A stretch of DNA of 64,000 nt from Macrostomum hystrix (taxonomy: Eukaryota > Platyhelminthes > Macrostomidae), in the NCBI GenBank assembly GCA_950097015.1, contig CATNEN010000001.1, positions 17,426,501-17,490,500 of the forward strand. The letters are read 5' to 3'. A program made the position numbers and the translations under genes. Positions 11,883-21,962 of the stretch are shown one piece after another. Within the stretch, counting starts at the first letter, position 1; every line of letters starts with the position of its first letter. The notes under the pieces were generated by a model that was not told the origin of the DNA, did not search any database, and saw only the letters and a program-made list of their open reading frames with translations.

Positions 11883-12889
11883 GTTAAGTTCAGTTGCAAT
11901 GAGTTCAGTTGCAATGAGTTCAGTTGCAATGAGTTCAGTTGCAATGAGTTCAGTTGCAATGAGTTCAGTTGCAATGCGTTCAGTTGCAATGAGTTCAGTT
12001 GCAATGAGTTCAGTTGCAATGAGTTCAGTTGCAATGAGTTCAGTTGCACTCAGCTCAGTTGCAGTGAGTTCAGTTGCAATGAGTTCAGTTGCAATGAGTT
12101 CAGTTGCAATGCGTTCAGTTGCAATGAGTTCAGTTGCAATGAGTTCAGTTGCAATGAGTTCAGTTGCACTCAGCTCAGTTGCAGTGAGTTCAGTTGCAAT
12201 GAGTTCAGTTGCAATGAGTTCAGTTGCAGTGAGTTCAGTTGCAATGAGTTCAGTTGCACTCAGCTCAGTTGCAGTGAGTTCAGTTGCAATGTCTCGAGTT
12301 GCAGTGAGTTCAGTTGCAATGTCTCGAGTTGCAGTGAGTTCAGTTGCAATGTCTCGAGTTGCAGTGAGTTCAGTTGCAATATCTCGAGTTGCAGTGAGTT
12401 CAGTTGCAATGTCTCGAGTTGCAGTGAGTTCAGTTGCAATATCTCGAGTTGCAGTGAGTTCAGTTGCAATGAGTTCAGTTGCACTCAGCTCAGTTGCAGT
12501 GAGTTCAGTTGCAATGTCTCGAGTTGCAGTGAGTTCAGTTGCAATGTCTCGAGTTGCAGTGAGTTCAGTTGCAATGTCTCGAGTTGCAGTGAGTTCAGTT
12601 GCAATATCTCGAGTTGCAGTGAGTTCAGTTGCAATGTCTCGAGTTGCAGTGAGTTCAGTTGCAATGTCTCGAGTTGCAGTGAGTTCAGTTGCAATGTCTC
12701 GAGTTGCAGTGAGTTCAGTTGCAATGTCTCGAGTTGCAGTGAGTTCAGTTGCAATGTCTCGAGTTGCAGTGAGTTCAGTTGCAATGTCTCGAGTTGCAGT
12801 GAGTTCAGTTGCAATATCTCGAGTTGCAGTGAGTTCAGTTGCAATATCTCGAGTTGCAGTGAGTTCAGTTGCAATATCTCGAGTTGCAT
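11883..12889. repeat. 15-bp minisatellite with 30-bp higher-order half, about 67 units
   Basis: Left half: GAGTTCAGTTGCAAT repeated head to tail with GCGTTC and CACTCAGCTC variants. Right half (about 12,285 onward): a 30-bp dimer that alternates GAGTTCAGTTGCAAT with (G/A)TCTCGAGTTGCAGT. The period is a multiple of three and stop-free in most frames, which produces 380-411 codon artefact frames on both strands. The array lies in bestrophin intron 5 and reaches to about 14 nt from the exon 5 donor. Confidence 0.96.
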
Positions 12890-12903
12890 TGCTCATCACC
12901 CAC

Positions 12904-13170
12904 CTCCAGATTGTAGTCGAGTATCTCGGAGGTCTGGAAGTCCTCATCGTCGTCACCGAAGGGGTTCATGACGCACATGGCTACCTTCAGCCAGCCCATG
13001 AGAAATAGGAACTGGAAGATAGTGAAGATCGGCACGAAGAAGTCGATGGAGACGTCCTGGTGACTGGCGCAGCAGCAGGTGGTGTTGTTGAGTCCGTCAG
13101 CTGATGGTCGAATGAACTGAGCGGAGAACAGTTGCAGCAGAAAATACGAGTAGACAGCGATGATGACCAC
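12904..13170 (-). CDS. best: Bestrophin exon 5 (last pore-domain helices and Ca2+ clasp)
   Basis: Bestrophins are pentameric, calcium-activated anion channels of plasma or organelle membranes. This 89-codon, phase 0/0 exon (residues about 279-367) contains AVYSYFLLQLF, the second conserved hydrophobic stretch FFVPIFTIFQFLFLMGWLKV, and the acidic cluster NPFGDDDEDF, the equivalent of the family's Ca2+ clasp. It ends with LDYNLE. Acceptor: ACATCTACAG before GTGGTC. Donor: GTGGGT at 12,898-12,903. Two cysteine-containing residues of the loop (TTCCCA) are unusual. The reading joins in phase to the exon at 13,848-13,922, giving the family motif VYTQ-VV. Confidence 0.93.
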
Positions 13171-13225
13171 CTGTAGATGTATATGGCAGTGTTCATATCA
13201 TGAACTCAGTCAGTGCCAGTGGCTG

Positions 13226-13600
13226 CTGGCAATGGCACATCATTTGGTGACACTAGACCCGCAGCCAGCGAGGCATTTCTGCCCATTTCGCTGACTCCTG
13301 AGCACACACGCACACACAGGTGTGTACACCGGCCGGGACTTTCTCATCGTCAGGCAGTGTACACTCTCACTGTGCCTTGGGGTTTGGGGTGAGTGACAGA
13401 GGTAACAGTAGAAAAGCCTGTTAAATGGGTACCAGCATTAGCTGGGATAATTGAAGGTGGGTGTGGCGTCCCCCAGTCCATGGACTGAACAGCCGTACGC
13501 AGCCTTCAGATGCGCCGCGCATTAGCTGCGGCTGTGCTGTCGGCTGCACATGTGGCCCAATTGGGGCAGGTGTAATCAATTATTATGAATTAAATTATTG
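13226..13600. mobile_element. Head-to-head SINE pair: family A (minus) and family B (plus)
   Basis: Family A body in reverse at about 13,226-13,390 (CTCATCGTCAGGCAGTGTAC, CACTCTCACTGTGCC) and family B body forward at about 13,423-13,590 (GTCCATGGACTGAACAGCCG, tail GGGCAGGTGTAATCAATTAT). Both tRNA heads are truncated or missing at the junction, and the tails point outward. The same arrangement recurs at 19.49-19.95 and 28.84-29.26 kb. It sits in bestrophin intron 4. Confidence 0.75.
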
Positions 13601-13847
13601 CCCACAAAATTTCATAGTGTAACCATATTGGCTATTGGCTATTAGATATTCGATATTCGCTGAATATCTCGTTTTTTAATAGTAAATGTCCGAATATTGA
13701 TCGGTGATTCGGTTTGGGAGCTATGGTGAAGTAGGCAGTGGGTATTCCCCATTGGAAAATAGCATGGTTATTGCAATGTTAACGCGTTTGGGTCTGGCAT
13801 CCAAGGTCGATTTCCGATTCTAACAGACAAGTATCTTGTGTGATTAC

Positions 13848-13922
13848 CTGGGTGTACACCAGAGGTATCATGACGTCATTGTAAATCACTAGCGTGTGCA
13901 TCTGGTGCCTCATCTTGTCCAT
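13848..13922 (-). CDS. best: Bestrophin exon 4 (25 codons)
   Basis: A short exon below the length that simple gene finders report. Acceptor TTTTGCAG (13,923 onward) and donor GTAATC (13,842-13,847) bound exactly 25 phase-0 codons. The reading MDKMRHQMHTLVIYNDVMIP followed by LVYTQ matches the bestrophin segment with the diagnostic IPLVYTQ. It joins YLLEE (exon 3) to VVIIAVYSYF (exon 5) without a gap, as expected for the family. Confidence 0.93.
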
Positions 13923-14685
13923 CTGCAAAATTTAGCAACGGAATAGACAAAAATAGAATTTTATAAAAAAACTTGATTAGATTCATCACATGACAGGCGT
14001 TTGGCATTGTCAGTGTTTTCTACTCTACTCAAGCGGTTAAAAATAGAACAAAGACAAAAATGGGCACGCCAGAAAACTCAGATTTTATTTATAGCTAAGG
14101 ATTGGGGGCATTATTAATCGATTTGCTGTAGCCCACCCGTCACAGTGGGGTCCAGTGAAGCTGGAGACGCCAAGGCCTGAGAAGTCTCATCGACAAAAAG
14201 CTAGCGAAAGACCGTTGTCCAGTTATAATGAGACCCCTAACTCTGTCCAATTAAGAGTAAGCAGTCAGTTTTTCTTGGACACAGAGGTCAGAAATTTTTG
14301 TTTGTGACTTAAAAAATGTCCTGCGCACCGATCGATAAACGGTTGAGAAGAGAAAACAGGAATCGATGCTGCTAATGGGCGACTAAAAACTTGAAAACTA
14401 CAAACTACTTGCAGCTTCCGCCAAATGAAAGGCTTGACAAAAAACCTCTGCTTTTACCTACGAGGAACGATGAGGTTAAACACGTAAGCCAGACATGCAA
14501 TCGGCCACTTAAAATGTGCTGGATTCATAAACTTCTGCTTCTAAACAGTCTCTGATTCATTTTTTTGACATCCTAATTGACATTCGAAGCAGACAATGAA
14601 GCGAAGAAAAAACTATTTTTTATCGTCAAAGTTGGACTGTTTCACACAAAAGGGGGAAAAATTATTTTGCAGCGAGGCTGCGGGA
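13923..14685 (-). other. Bestrophin intron 3, unique part
   Basis: Intronic sequence between exons 4 and 3. No additional exon or element was recognised apart from the family A SINE that follows at 14.69 kb. Confidence 0.5.
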
Positions 14686-14880
14686 AATGGCACATCATTT
14701 GGTGACACTAGACCCGCAGCCAGCGAGGAGGCAATTCTGCCCATTTCGCTGACTTCTAAGCACACACGCACACAGGTGTGTACATATGCCCTGACTTTCT
14801 CATCGTCAGGCAGAGTACACTCTCACTGTGCCTTAAAGGTTGGCCATTAAAGGCGCAAATTGCACGAAAAGCCTCCGCGG
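14686..14880 (-). mobile_element. SINE family A, head-truncated copy
   Basis: Reverse-orientation body with TGGCACATCATTTGGTGACA, CCCATTTCGCTGACT and CTCATCGTCAGGCAG, ending near GCAAATTGCACGAAAAGCC. The tRNA-like head seen in the copies at 19.0, 19.65 and 31.65 kb is absent. It lies in bestrophin intron 3. Confidence 0.7.
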
Positions 14881-15182
14881 CTGCGACTTACTAATAATTC
14901 ACAGCGTGAAGTTTGAGGCTGGTTAGGTTCGTGGATTGTGAAGTTTGTGGGTTGTGAGGTTCGTGGGTTGTGAGGTTGTTGAATCGCGTGGTTTCTGTGT
15001 GTCGACCAGCATAAATATTGATCAGGGCTAGTGCAATAATGATGGTGCCTTCGAATCAGAGTCCCAGATTCTGGACAATGCCCGAGATTAGCCAGCTGAC
15101 TGAGGAATTCAATTATTCATAAATGATCTGTGTGGTACATAATTATAAAATCAGATTATTTCAATTAGCAGCTCTCACTCAC

Positions 15183-15440
15183 CTCTTCCAGCAGGTACAT
15201 CATGCTCCTGGGATCCGGGATGTAGCCATGAAGGAAGGCCTTCTTAATCAGGCGAGACGCCCACAGCAGCGGCACCCAGTACTCGCACTCGTACTCCTTC
15301 TTGTAGGTGGCCTCGAACTGGTTCGCCACTCGCTCGAAAGCGCCAATCTCGGACTGGGTGATGATCTTGGTGAAGTTCAGGTGCACCACGGGATCCGAGT
15401 TCAGATTGTTCAGCACCTGGCATCGGTTGGCAGCAGTGAT
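15183..15440 (-). CDS. best: Bestrophin exon 3
   Basis: 86 codons, phase 0/0 (residues about 168-253). The 3' half contains EYWVPLLWASRLIKKAFLHG and YIPDPRSMMYLLEE, matching the conserved WVP..W helix and the segment leading into the family's LL.E motif. Donor GTGAGT at 15,177-15,182 is strong. The 5' border is less certain: an AG at 15,441-15,442 (minus sense TGTAAG) or one nine bases upstream would both keep phase. The N-terminal part (ITAANRCQVLNN and following) is longer than the usual family loop, so an insertion or a mis-set acceptor is possible. The upstream intron carries a repeat with TGTCTAACA cores. Confidence 0.85.
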
Positions 15441-15461
15441 CTTACAGACCTTGAGGTCTCT

Positions 15462-15665
15462 AACGCCTTCCAGGGTGCCTAACACCTTCCAGGGTGTCTA
15501 ATACCTTCCGGAGTGCCTAACACCTTCCAGGGTGTCTAACAACTGCCAGGAGTGTCTAACACCTGCCAGGAGTGTCCAACGCCTTCTAGGGTGTCTAACA
15601 CCTTCCAGGGTGTCTAACACATTCCAGGGTGTCTTACAGGTCCCAGAAGTGTCTATCACATTCTA
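15462..15665. repeat. About 19-bp degenerate minisatellite in bestrophin intron 2
   Basis: Copies of GTGTCTAACACCTTCCAGG with drift (AACTGCCAGGA, ACATTCCAGG). About ten units are visible, then it fades into further TCTAACA-containing sequence to about 15,800. It shares the nonamer TGTCTAACA with the arrays at 16.1, 22-26.7 and 30.4 kb. Confidence 0.88.
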
Positions 15666-15886
15666 TAGTGTCTAACGGATTATGTCAAACAGGTCATTAG
15701 AAGTATCTAACAGCCCCTTTTATAGTCCCGTATAACAGCTCATAGTACTGTCATACAGTTCATAACGAATCATAGAAGTGTCTAACATCTTTCAGGGTGT
15801 CTTACAGGTCCTAGATTGGTCGAACACATCTTTGTCCCATGCCACTGGTTTCCAGAGTCTTATACAGCAGGCTGCTAGCAACTCAC

Positions 15887-16053
15887 CTCTCTAACATCTT
15901 TCTCCTTGCGATTTTTCATGCCTTCGGGCCTGAATCTCTTGGCGATTTGGTCGGAGATCTTGCGCATTACTAGAATCCAGCCCAGGTTGAGGTAGCGGAG
16001 CAGAGTTAGGCGGATCTGGCGGGCCACATCCGCGTCCGAGCCCGCCACGATTC
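15887..16053 (-). CDS. best: Bestrophin exon 2
   Basis: 167 nt. The exon begins with two bases that complete the Gly codon split after exon 1 (phase 1) and ends in phase 0. The reading GIVAGSDADVARQIRLTLLR followed by YLNLGWILVMRKIS matches the conserved bestrophin segment with the RY.NL motif, and then KRFRPEGM. Acceptor CAATTCCAG precedes it and donor GTGAGT lies at 15,881-15,886. The exon joins to exon 1 (IPWMNRYSFLAQ-G) with no residues missing relative to the family, so the 14.75 kb separating them is a single intron. Confidence 0.92.
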
Positions 16054-16082
16054 CTGGAATTGACGCGGGTTGAAGAGAGAGC

Positions 16083-17632
16083 CTGTTAGTCCTGTCTAGC
16101 AGTTCTTAGTCTTGTCTAACAGTTCTTAGTCCTGTCTAGCAGTTCTTAGTCCTGTCTAACAGTTTTTAGTTCTGTATAACAGTTCTTAGTCCTGTCTAAC
16201 AGTTCCTAGTCCTGTCTAGCAGTTTTTAGTCCTGTCTAACAGTTATCAGTTCTGTCTAACAGTTCTTAGTCCTGTCTAGCAGTTCTTAGTCTTGTCTAAC
16301 AGTTCCTAGTCCTGTCTAACAGTTCTTAGTCCTGTCTAACAGTTATCAGCCTTGTCTAACAGTTCTTAGTCTTGTCTAACAGTTCTTAGTCCTGTCTAAC
16401 AGTTATCAGCCTTGTCTAACAGTTCTTAGTCTTGTCTAACAGTTCTTAGTCCTGTCTAGCAATTCTTAGTCTTGTCTAACAGTTCCTAGTCCTGTCTAAC
16501 AGTTCCTAGTCCTGTCTAACAGTTCTTAGTCCTGTCTAACAGTTATCAGCCTTGTCTAACAGTTCTTAGTCTTGTCTAACAGTTCTTAGTCCTGTCTAAC
16601 AGTTATCAGCCTTGTCTAACAGTTATCAGCCTTGTCTAACAGTTCCTAGTCTTGTCTAACAGTTCTTAGTCTTGTCTAACAGTTCTTAGTCCTGTCTAAA
16701 AGTTCCTAGTCCTGTCTAACAGTTCTTAGCCTTGTCTAACAGTTCCTAGTCCTGTCTAACAGTTCCAAGTCCTGTCTAACAGTTCCTAGTCCTGTCTAAC
16801 AGTTCCTAGTCCTGTCTAACAGTTCTTAGCCTTGTCTAACAGTTCTTATTCCTGTCTAACAGTTCCTAGTCTTGTCTAACAGTTCCTAGTCCTGTCTAAC
16901 AGTTCTTAGCCTTGTCTAACAGTTCTTAGTCTTCTCTAACAGTTTTTAGTTCTGTATAACAGTTCTTAGTCCTATCTAGCAGTTCTTAGTCCTGTCTAAC
17001 AGTTATCAGCCTTGTCTAACAGTTATCAGCCTTGTCTAACAGTTATCAGCCTTGTCTAACAGTTCCTAGTCCTGTCTAACAGTTCCTAGTCCTGTCTAAC
17101 AGTTATCAGCCTTGTCTAACAGTTATCAGCCTTGTCTAACAGTTCCTATTCCTGTCTAACAGTTCCTATTCCTGTCTAACAGTTCCTATTCCTGTCTAAC
17201 AGTTCCTAGTCCTGTCTAACAGTTCTTAGCCTTGTCTAACAGTTCCTAGTCCTGTCTAACAGTTCCTAGTCCTGTCTAACAGTTATTAGCCTTGTCTAAC
17301 AGTTCCTAGTCCTGTCTAACAGTTCCTAGTCCTGTCTAACAGTTCCTAGTCCTGTCTAACAGTTCCTAGTCCTGTCTAACAGTTCTTAGCCTTGTCTTAC
17401 AGTTCCTATTCCTGTCTAACAGTTCCTATTCCTGTCTAACAGTTCCTATTCCTGTCTAACAGTTCCTAGTCCTGTCTAACAGTTCTTAGCCTTGTCTAAC
17501 AGTTCCTAGTCCTGTCTAACAGTTCCTAGTCCTGTCTAACAGTTCTTAGCCTTGTCTAACAGTTCCTAGTCCTGTCTAACAGTTCCTAGTCCTGTCTAAC
17601 AGTTCTTAGCCTTGTCTAACAATTAGCCGAAT
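16083..17632. repeat. 20-bp minisatellite, about 77 copies, bestrophin intron 1
   Basis: Unit AGTTCCTAGTCCTGTCTAAC, with interspersed variants AGTTATCAGCCTTGTCTAAC, AGTTCTTAGT and AGTTCCTATT. Length is strictly 20 bp. Each unit junction forms CTGTCTAACAG, a 4-bp stem with CTA loop. The variant CTGTCTAACAGTTATCAG is nearly the reverse complement of the unit of the array at 22-26.7 kb. It starts about 30 bp from the exon 2 acceptor. Confidence 0.96.
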
Positions 17633-18911
17633 TCCTAAACTATCGCTAGGGCCGAGTCATTTTTTTCCTATTCTAATAAATTAGACATGCCTAACGAAAT
17701 TGGAATTAACACGTTCGACCCTGCAGTCTGACGTCACAGTTAGTCTGCTTGCTTTCTAATCACACTCATGAATTCGGCGGTGGACATAGTTTTAAGTCTC
17801 GTCTATTCTTTGTACTTATTCTTGGTTGAGCAGCCTTTGAGCCACACCTGAGCAATAACACCTTGGCTCTGCTGTTGTAAAATCCAAAATCACTCAGATC
17901 CATCGCTATCACGCAAGGCAGCTAAAACTGCAGCGAAAACACGGCAATGCAGGCAGGCAGGGGTTTGGGAGGTGTCAGGATTTGCTCATTTCAGAGGCCT
18001 GGCCTCCCTGCAAGTCAGAACTCAGCCTAGCAGAACTGATGACCAGCCGGGTGGCAGCCAGGCTTCTACTAACTTCCCATCGACATTTTCCCGCGGACTG
18101 GCTAGCTAAGAAAAGCTCTTGATGCGATGTGATAAGTCACGCTCTCTGGTCCCCAACCTCCTGGCGCATTGCCCAGCTCCCAGCTCAGTTTAACTCGCTC
18201 GGAAACTTCCCAACCCGATGGATGACAGGCCTCCTCAACAGGATGCTCTGTTTGGAGACTCAACCGCCCCCTCTGCGGACCCGACAATTCTGTCCGTCTG
18301 TCTGTCTTCTTCCGTTGAACAAAAAACTGCGCGTGGGAGACTTCCTGCTCAGTTAATTTTTTTCTAGACTTGAGGTAATTATTTTTTCGGTCCGGTGCCC
18401 GTACGCGCGCCGATGGCATCTTTCGGTTCCGCAAATCAGTGTGAAGTGAAAGAGCTTTTTTGACGCCAGCGATGATGCTGAGGAAGGGACAGAAGTGCAG
18501 AGTAGGCTTTTGCGGTTGAATTTTCGTCGCGATTCAAATCGTGAATCTGAAGTATTTTACTCGAGTAGAAATTTAATTTCCAGGCTTACACAGTTATTTA
18601 TAGTATTGCCGAAAATGTACAAAAATAAATCAAGTTTTAAAAAGTATTTTCATGTTTAGACTCGCAGCAGCCTTAGAAACAAACTCTCAAACCGAGCTAA
18701 ATGTACTAGTGCAAATTTTATAGGTAGAAAAACTTGTTTTTGCAATAATATAAGTAAAGCAAACATCTATTTGAAGTTAAGAGTGTAATTTGCTGTTGAG
18801 ACTTTGAGAGGCTGAGCTTTGAGCACAGTTTGAGTCCTTCAGTCCATGATTGACTAGTAAAGCTTTAAAACGACCTTGAGTAATTTCTGTACAATCACGC
18901 TTATCTGCAAA
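17633..18911 (-). other. Bestrophin intron 1, unique part
   Basis: No exon was recognised. Open stretches on both strands near 18.1-18.4 kb have no domain and no conserved splice context. Confidence 0.45.
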
Positions 18912-19125
18912 ATACGCTCACACAGGTGTGTGTACATCTGCCCTGACTTTCTCATCGTCAGGCAGTGTACACTCTCACTGTGCCATGAAGGTTGGCTCTC
19001 AAGGGGGTAGATTTCACGACAAGCCGCCAAACTCTCAATTTAACTGGATCGAGCTCAGGGACCTTGGTGCGGGAGGCAAACGCGTTGGGCAACCCTGCCA
19101 CTCACCCCTCCGTAAACTTTGTGGT
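18912..19125 (-). mobile_element. SINE family A with tRNA-like head
   Basis: On the minus strand, a tRNA-like head at about 19,055-19,120 has A-box-like GAGTGGCAGGGTTG and B-box-like GAGCTCGATCC. The family A body follows (AAGGCACAGTGAGAG equivalent, TCAGGGCAGATGTACACACA). It ends within the CA-rich GTGTGAGCG segment, so it is 3' truncated relative to the copy at 19.65 kb. Confidence 0.72.
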
Positions 19126-19492
19126 CATTGAGCTCGACAATAGAGTTTTTTTGCTAATTAGCAAATAATACTGACAACTTGATGACACTCTAGTACACAG
19201 TGCGCCATGCGACTGATGAGTTGGACTCAAAAGATTATCGTGGTACTCATAGAATACCAATATTGAGCCAAACAGCAAGTCCAGATCTTTTGACGCAAAT
19301 GCTGCGTGCTGCAAAGTCCTTTATAAATTACTAAATACTTCTAAAATGAGCTTTAGAGGCATGAAGTATTTAGCATCGTGGGATTCCGAAGCTGCTTAAG
19401 CTTACAGCAGTCCAAATTTGAGAAAATTATTGCATTCCAAATACCTGCTTTAAAGCTATAGTTATTTAAAAAAAATTCGTAATAATAACTGA

Positions 19493-19945
19493 TTACAACT
19501 GCCCCCCAATCGGGCTAGTTGAGTAGCCGCAGCTATTGCGCGGTGCATCTGAAGGCTGCGTACGGCTGTTCAGTCGTCCATGGACTGCGGGGACGCCACA
19601 CCCACCTTTAATTACCCCAGATAATGCTGGAACACCGAAGGGCGTCAGTGGCAGAGCGGTTGACGCGTTTGCCTCTCGCATCGAGTTCCCTAAGCATCGA
19701 GTTCCTCGGTGAGGCCACATTCATTTGGGGCTTGTCGTGCAACTTACGCCCTCGAGGTTCAACTTCCAAGGCACAGTGAGAGTGTACACTGCCTGAAGAT
19801 GAGAAAGTCAGGGCAGATGCAACACCTGTGTGAGCGTGTGCCTGCGTACAGTATCTGTGTGCGTGTGAGCTCAGGAGTCAGCACAATTGGCAGAATTGCC
19901 TCCTCGCTGGCTGCGGGTCTAGTGTCACCAGATGATGTGCCAGTG
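19493..19945. mobile_element. Head-to-head SINE pair: family B (minus) and full-length family A (plus)
   Basis: 19,493-19,632 is a reversed family B body (GCATCTGAAGGCTGCGTACG, CCATGGACTG). 19,645-19,945 is a family A copy with head (GTGGCAGAGCGGTTGACGCG, GCCTCTCGCATCGAG), CTTGTCGTGCAACTTACGCC, and the terminal GGGTCTAGTGTCACCAGATG. It is the most complete family A copy here. Reading frames inside it are incidental. Confidence 0.78.
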
Positions 19946-20099
19946 TCCGCAATTGTCGATTATATTGTGTTGAATAAATTTATTTATTATTTTTTTGAAC
20001 CAATAAGGATTCGCCATAGAGGCTTATTATACACAGAAATGTTAGTTGTCCTTGCCACCAGGGTCTCCGACAAGAATCACTGAATAACTAGGCGATGAT

Positions 20100-20330
20100 G
20101 AAGTCGGACGGCTTTGAAATTTAGTTCAACGTAAAGGGCGGAAATGTATCGGCTATTCGGTTTGGGAGCTATCGAGAAGTAGGCAGTGGGTATTTTAAAT
20201 ACCAAGTGATCTTTCTCCAGGCGGAAAATAGTCTTTCTACAGTTAATGCTGGTACCCAACCAATAGCTGGGTGAACTGACGCAACGCGGAGTTAAGTGTC
20301 TTGCCAAAGTACACAGTCACACAAAAGTCT
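20100..20330. repeat. Dispersed repeat fragments, including family B SINE piece
   Basis: 20,243-20,310 matches the head-proximal body of family B (AATGCTGGTACCCA, AGCTGGGTGAACTGA, GAGTTAAGTG). 20,150-20,195 shares TCGGTTTGGGAGCTAT and GAAGTAGGCAGTGGGTAT with 13,705-13,750. These are fragments of interspersed families without coding content. Confidence 0.6.
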
Positions 20331-21045
20331 ACAGTCTCCTTTTAGCCCAGGACAAGTAGGCTATTGTTCTTACAAGACTATAAATAGAAAAACACTTACA
20401 AAAACCACGTGGCGACAGAGAAAGGAACTCGCCAATGTCCGCCAGTTTCTATCTTTATCGGTAATTGGTAATTCAATCTTTATCCCTAGCTCATTGATAC
20501 TTAGCGAAAAAAAGTGATAAGGCAGGTAATGCAGAGCGGATGCTTCGCTCTAACTTCATCTGCTCTGCCATCGACCCAGAGACTAGCCAGAGTGCGCCAC
20601 AGCAATGGCGTTGGCGGGTGGACTTTCGTTTTTAAAAAAGACATCACCGAACAATTAAACCATCACTGTGTCGCCACTGTCATTGGTGCGTCACTGGACA
20701 CCGAACTTTTCAATGAGCATCCCGGTGAATGATTGAATAATTAGCTACTTTTTTAGAAAGTCTGTACACATGTACACAGCTAAACACTCTAGCAGGTAGG
20801 TACATTGTAAGACAGCCGCGGAGAGAATGTTTGGAAGGCTTGTCGTGCTACTTACTCTCATGATGGTCAACACCGCAAAGCTCAGTGGGAGCGTAATGCG
20901 AAAGTCGGCGCAGATGTGCACGCAGTCAAATTATCTTAACAGAACTACCAAGGCGGCGAAATTACTATAAAAATGTTTTTGTTACATCCAAACGGAGCAC
21001 CGCAAGCATACGAAACTCAAGAACATAGGCCTACTTTTTCTTGTG
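20331..21045 (-). other. Bestrophin intron 1, unique part
   Basis: Nothing recognised: short open stretches only, without domains or convincing splice signals. Confidence 0.4.
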
Positions 21046-21262
21046 TATCTTCGGAAACAAGAACCAAGTCACCAGCTCTTCAGACCGTCGAGATATTCAA
21101 CGGTTCTGGCCGAATGTCAGATTTTTCCCATAAGAGCTAGTGTATTTCATACACACTTATCATGCGGCCTTGCCAGGCGTTTAAACATTTTCAGCACGTC
21201 ACCCGAATGTGTCTGCATCATTTCCGACTTCGGCGGTCACCAAGCTTTGTCTACAGAGAGCT
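21046..21262. repeat. Dispersed repeat C, copy 2
   Basis: About 215 bp closely matching 9,535-9,745 in the same orientation (CTTCAGACCGTCGAGATATT, TCTGGCCGAA, GTCACCCGAATGTGTCTGCA, CGACTTCGG). No tRNA head is visible in this copy. Confidence 0.65.
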
Positions 21263-21962
21263 TCTAGACCTTCCACAAGTAGCAGTTAAGTTTGTAGAAA
21301 ATTCGCTTTAGGGACTTCATAGCCAGCTGGAGGCACCCTGCTGACAGTGCTGACTGTCGGGGTGGTGACTGATTGGTTGACAGACTATTGATTGGCTCGC
21401 TGATCGAGGTCTATGCAAATAGATCTCAACAGAACCATTTAACTGTGTTGCAGATAATTGCATCAAACCTTAAAGAACGTTAAAGAACCTGAAAGAACAG
21501 ACACAAAGCAAAACTGATTGACTTGGGTCCAAGAAAGTTCCTCATTCACTCTTAAAAGACAAAGACAAATTTCACCACAAACTGAAGAATTTTTCTTCTT
21601 CTAAGAAAGAGAAAAGGCGACAATGAACTCGCTGACAGGCCGGGGCGAAACAATAATTAGGCAATTTTTGTGTCAACTGAGGGAGAACCTTAGACGCAAT
21701 AGCGAGTTCCCTAATTAACCTGCGACTAGGCAGGCTTTAGTCTCATGGGGAATACACGTGTCTCAAGCACTGATCACATAGATATTGTTATTGCAACAAA
21801 CCAGTGAGGCAGCAGTGATTGAAAAATAGGAATACAAAGAAATTAATTCAGCTATAGAGGCATTTGGATTAGTCTGCTAAAGCTGCACTGGCTCAATGAT
21901 TTCGCTGGCTTTTCTGCCATGTACAGAAAAAATACTAGGTCTGAAAGGTGAAAAAAATTTGG
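21263..21962 (-). other. Bestrophin intron 1, unique part
   Basis: No gene, RNA or element was recognised in this stretch before the large array. Confidence 0.4.

Noticed and set aside
11736-13008. Frames of up to 411 codons on both strands (SCNEF, SSVAM and TATRDIA peptides)
   Set aside because: Products of a 15-bp repeat whose period is a multiple of three. Real coding sequence on the minus strand begins only at 12,904.
13285-13330. CA-repeat regulatory element in the bestrophin intron
   Set aside because: The ACACACGCACACACAGG segment is a regular part of the SINE family A body found in all copies.
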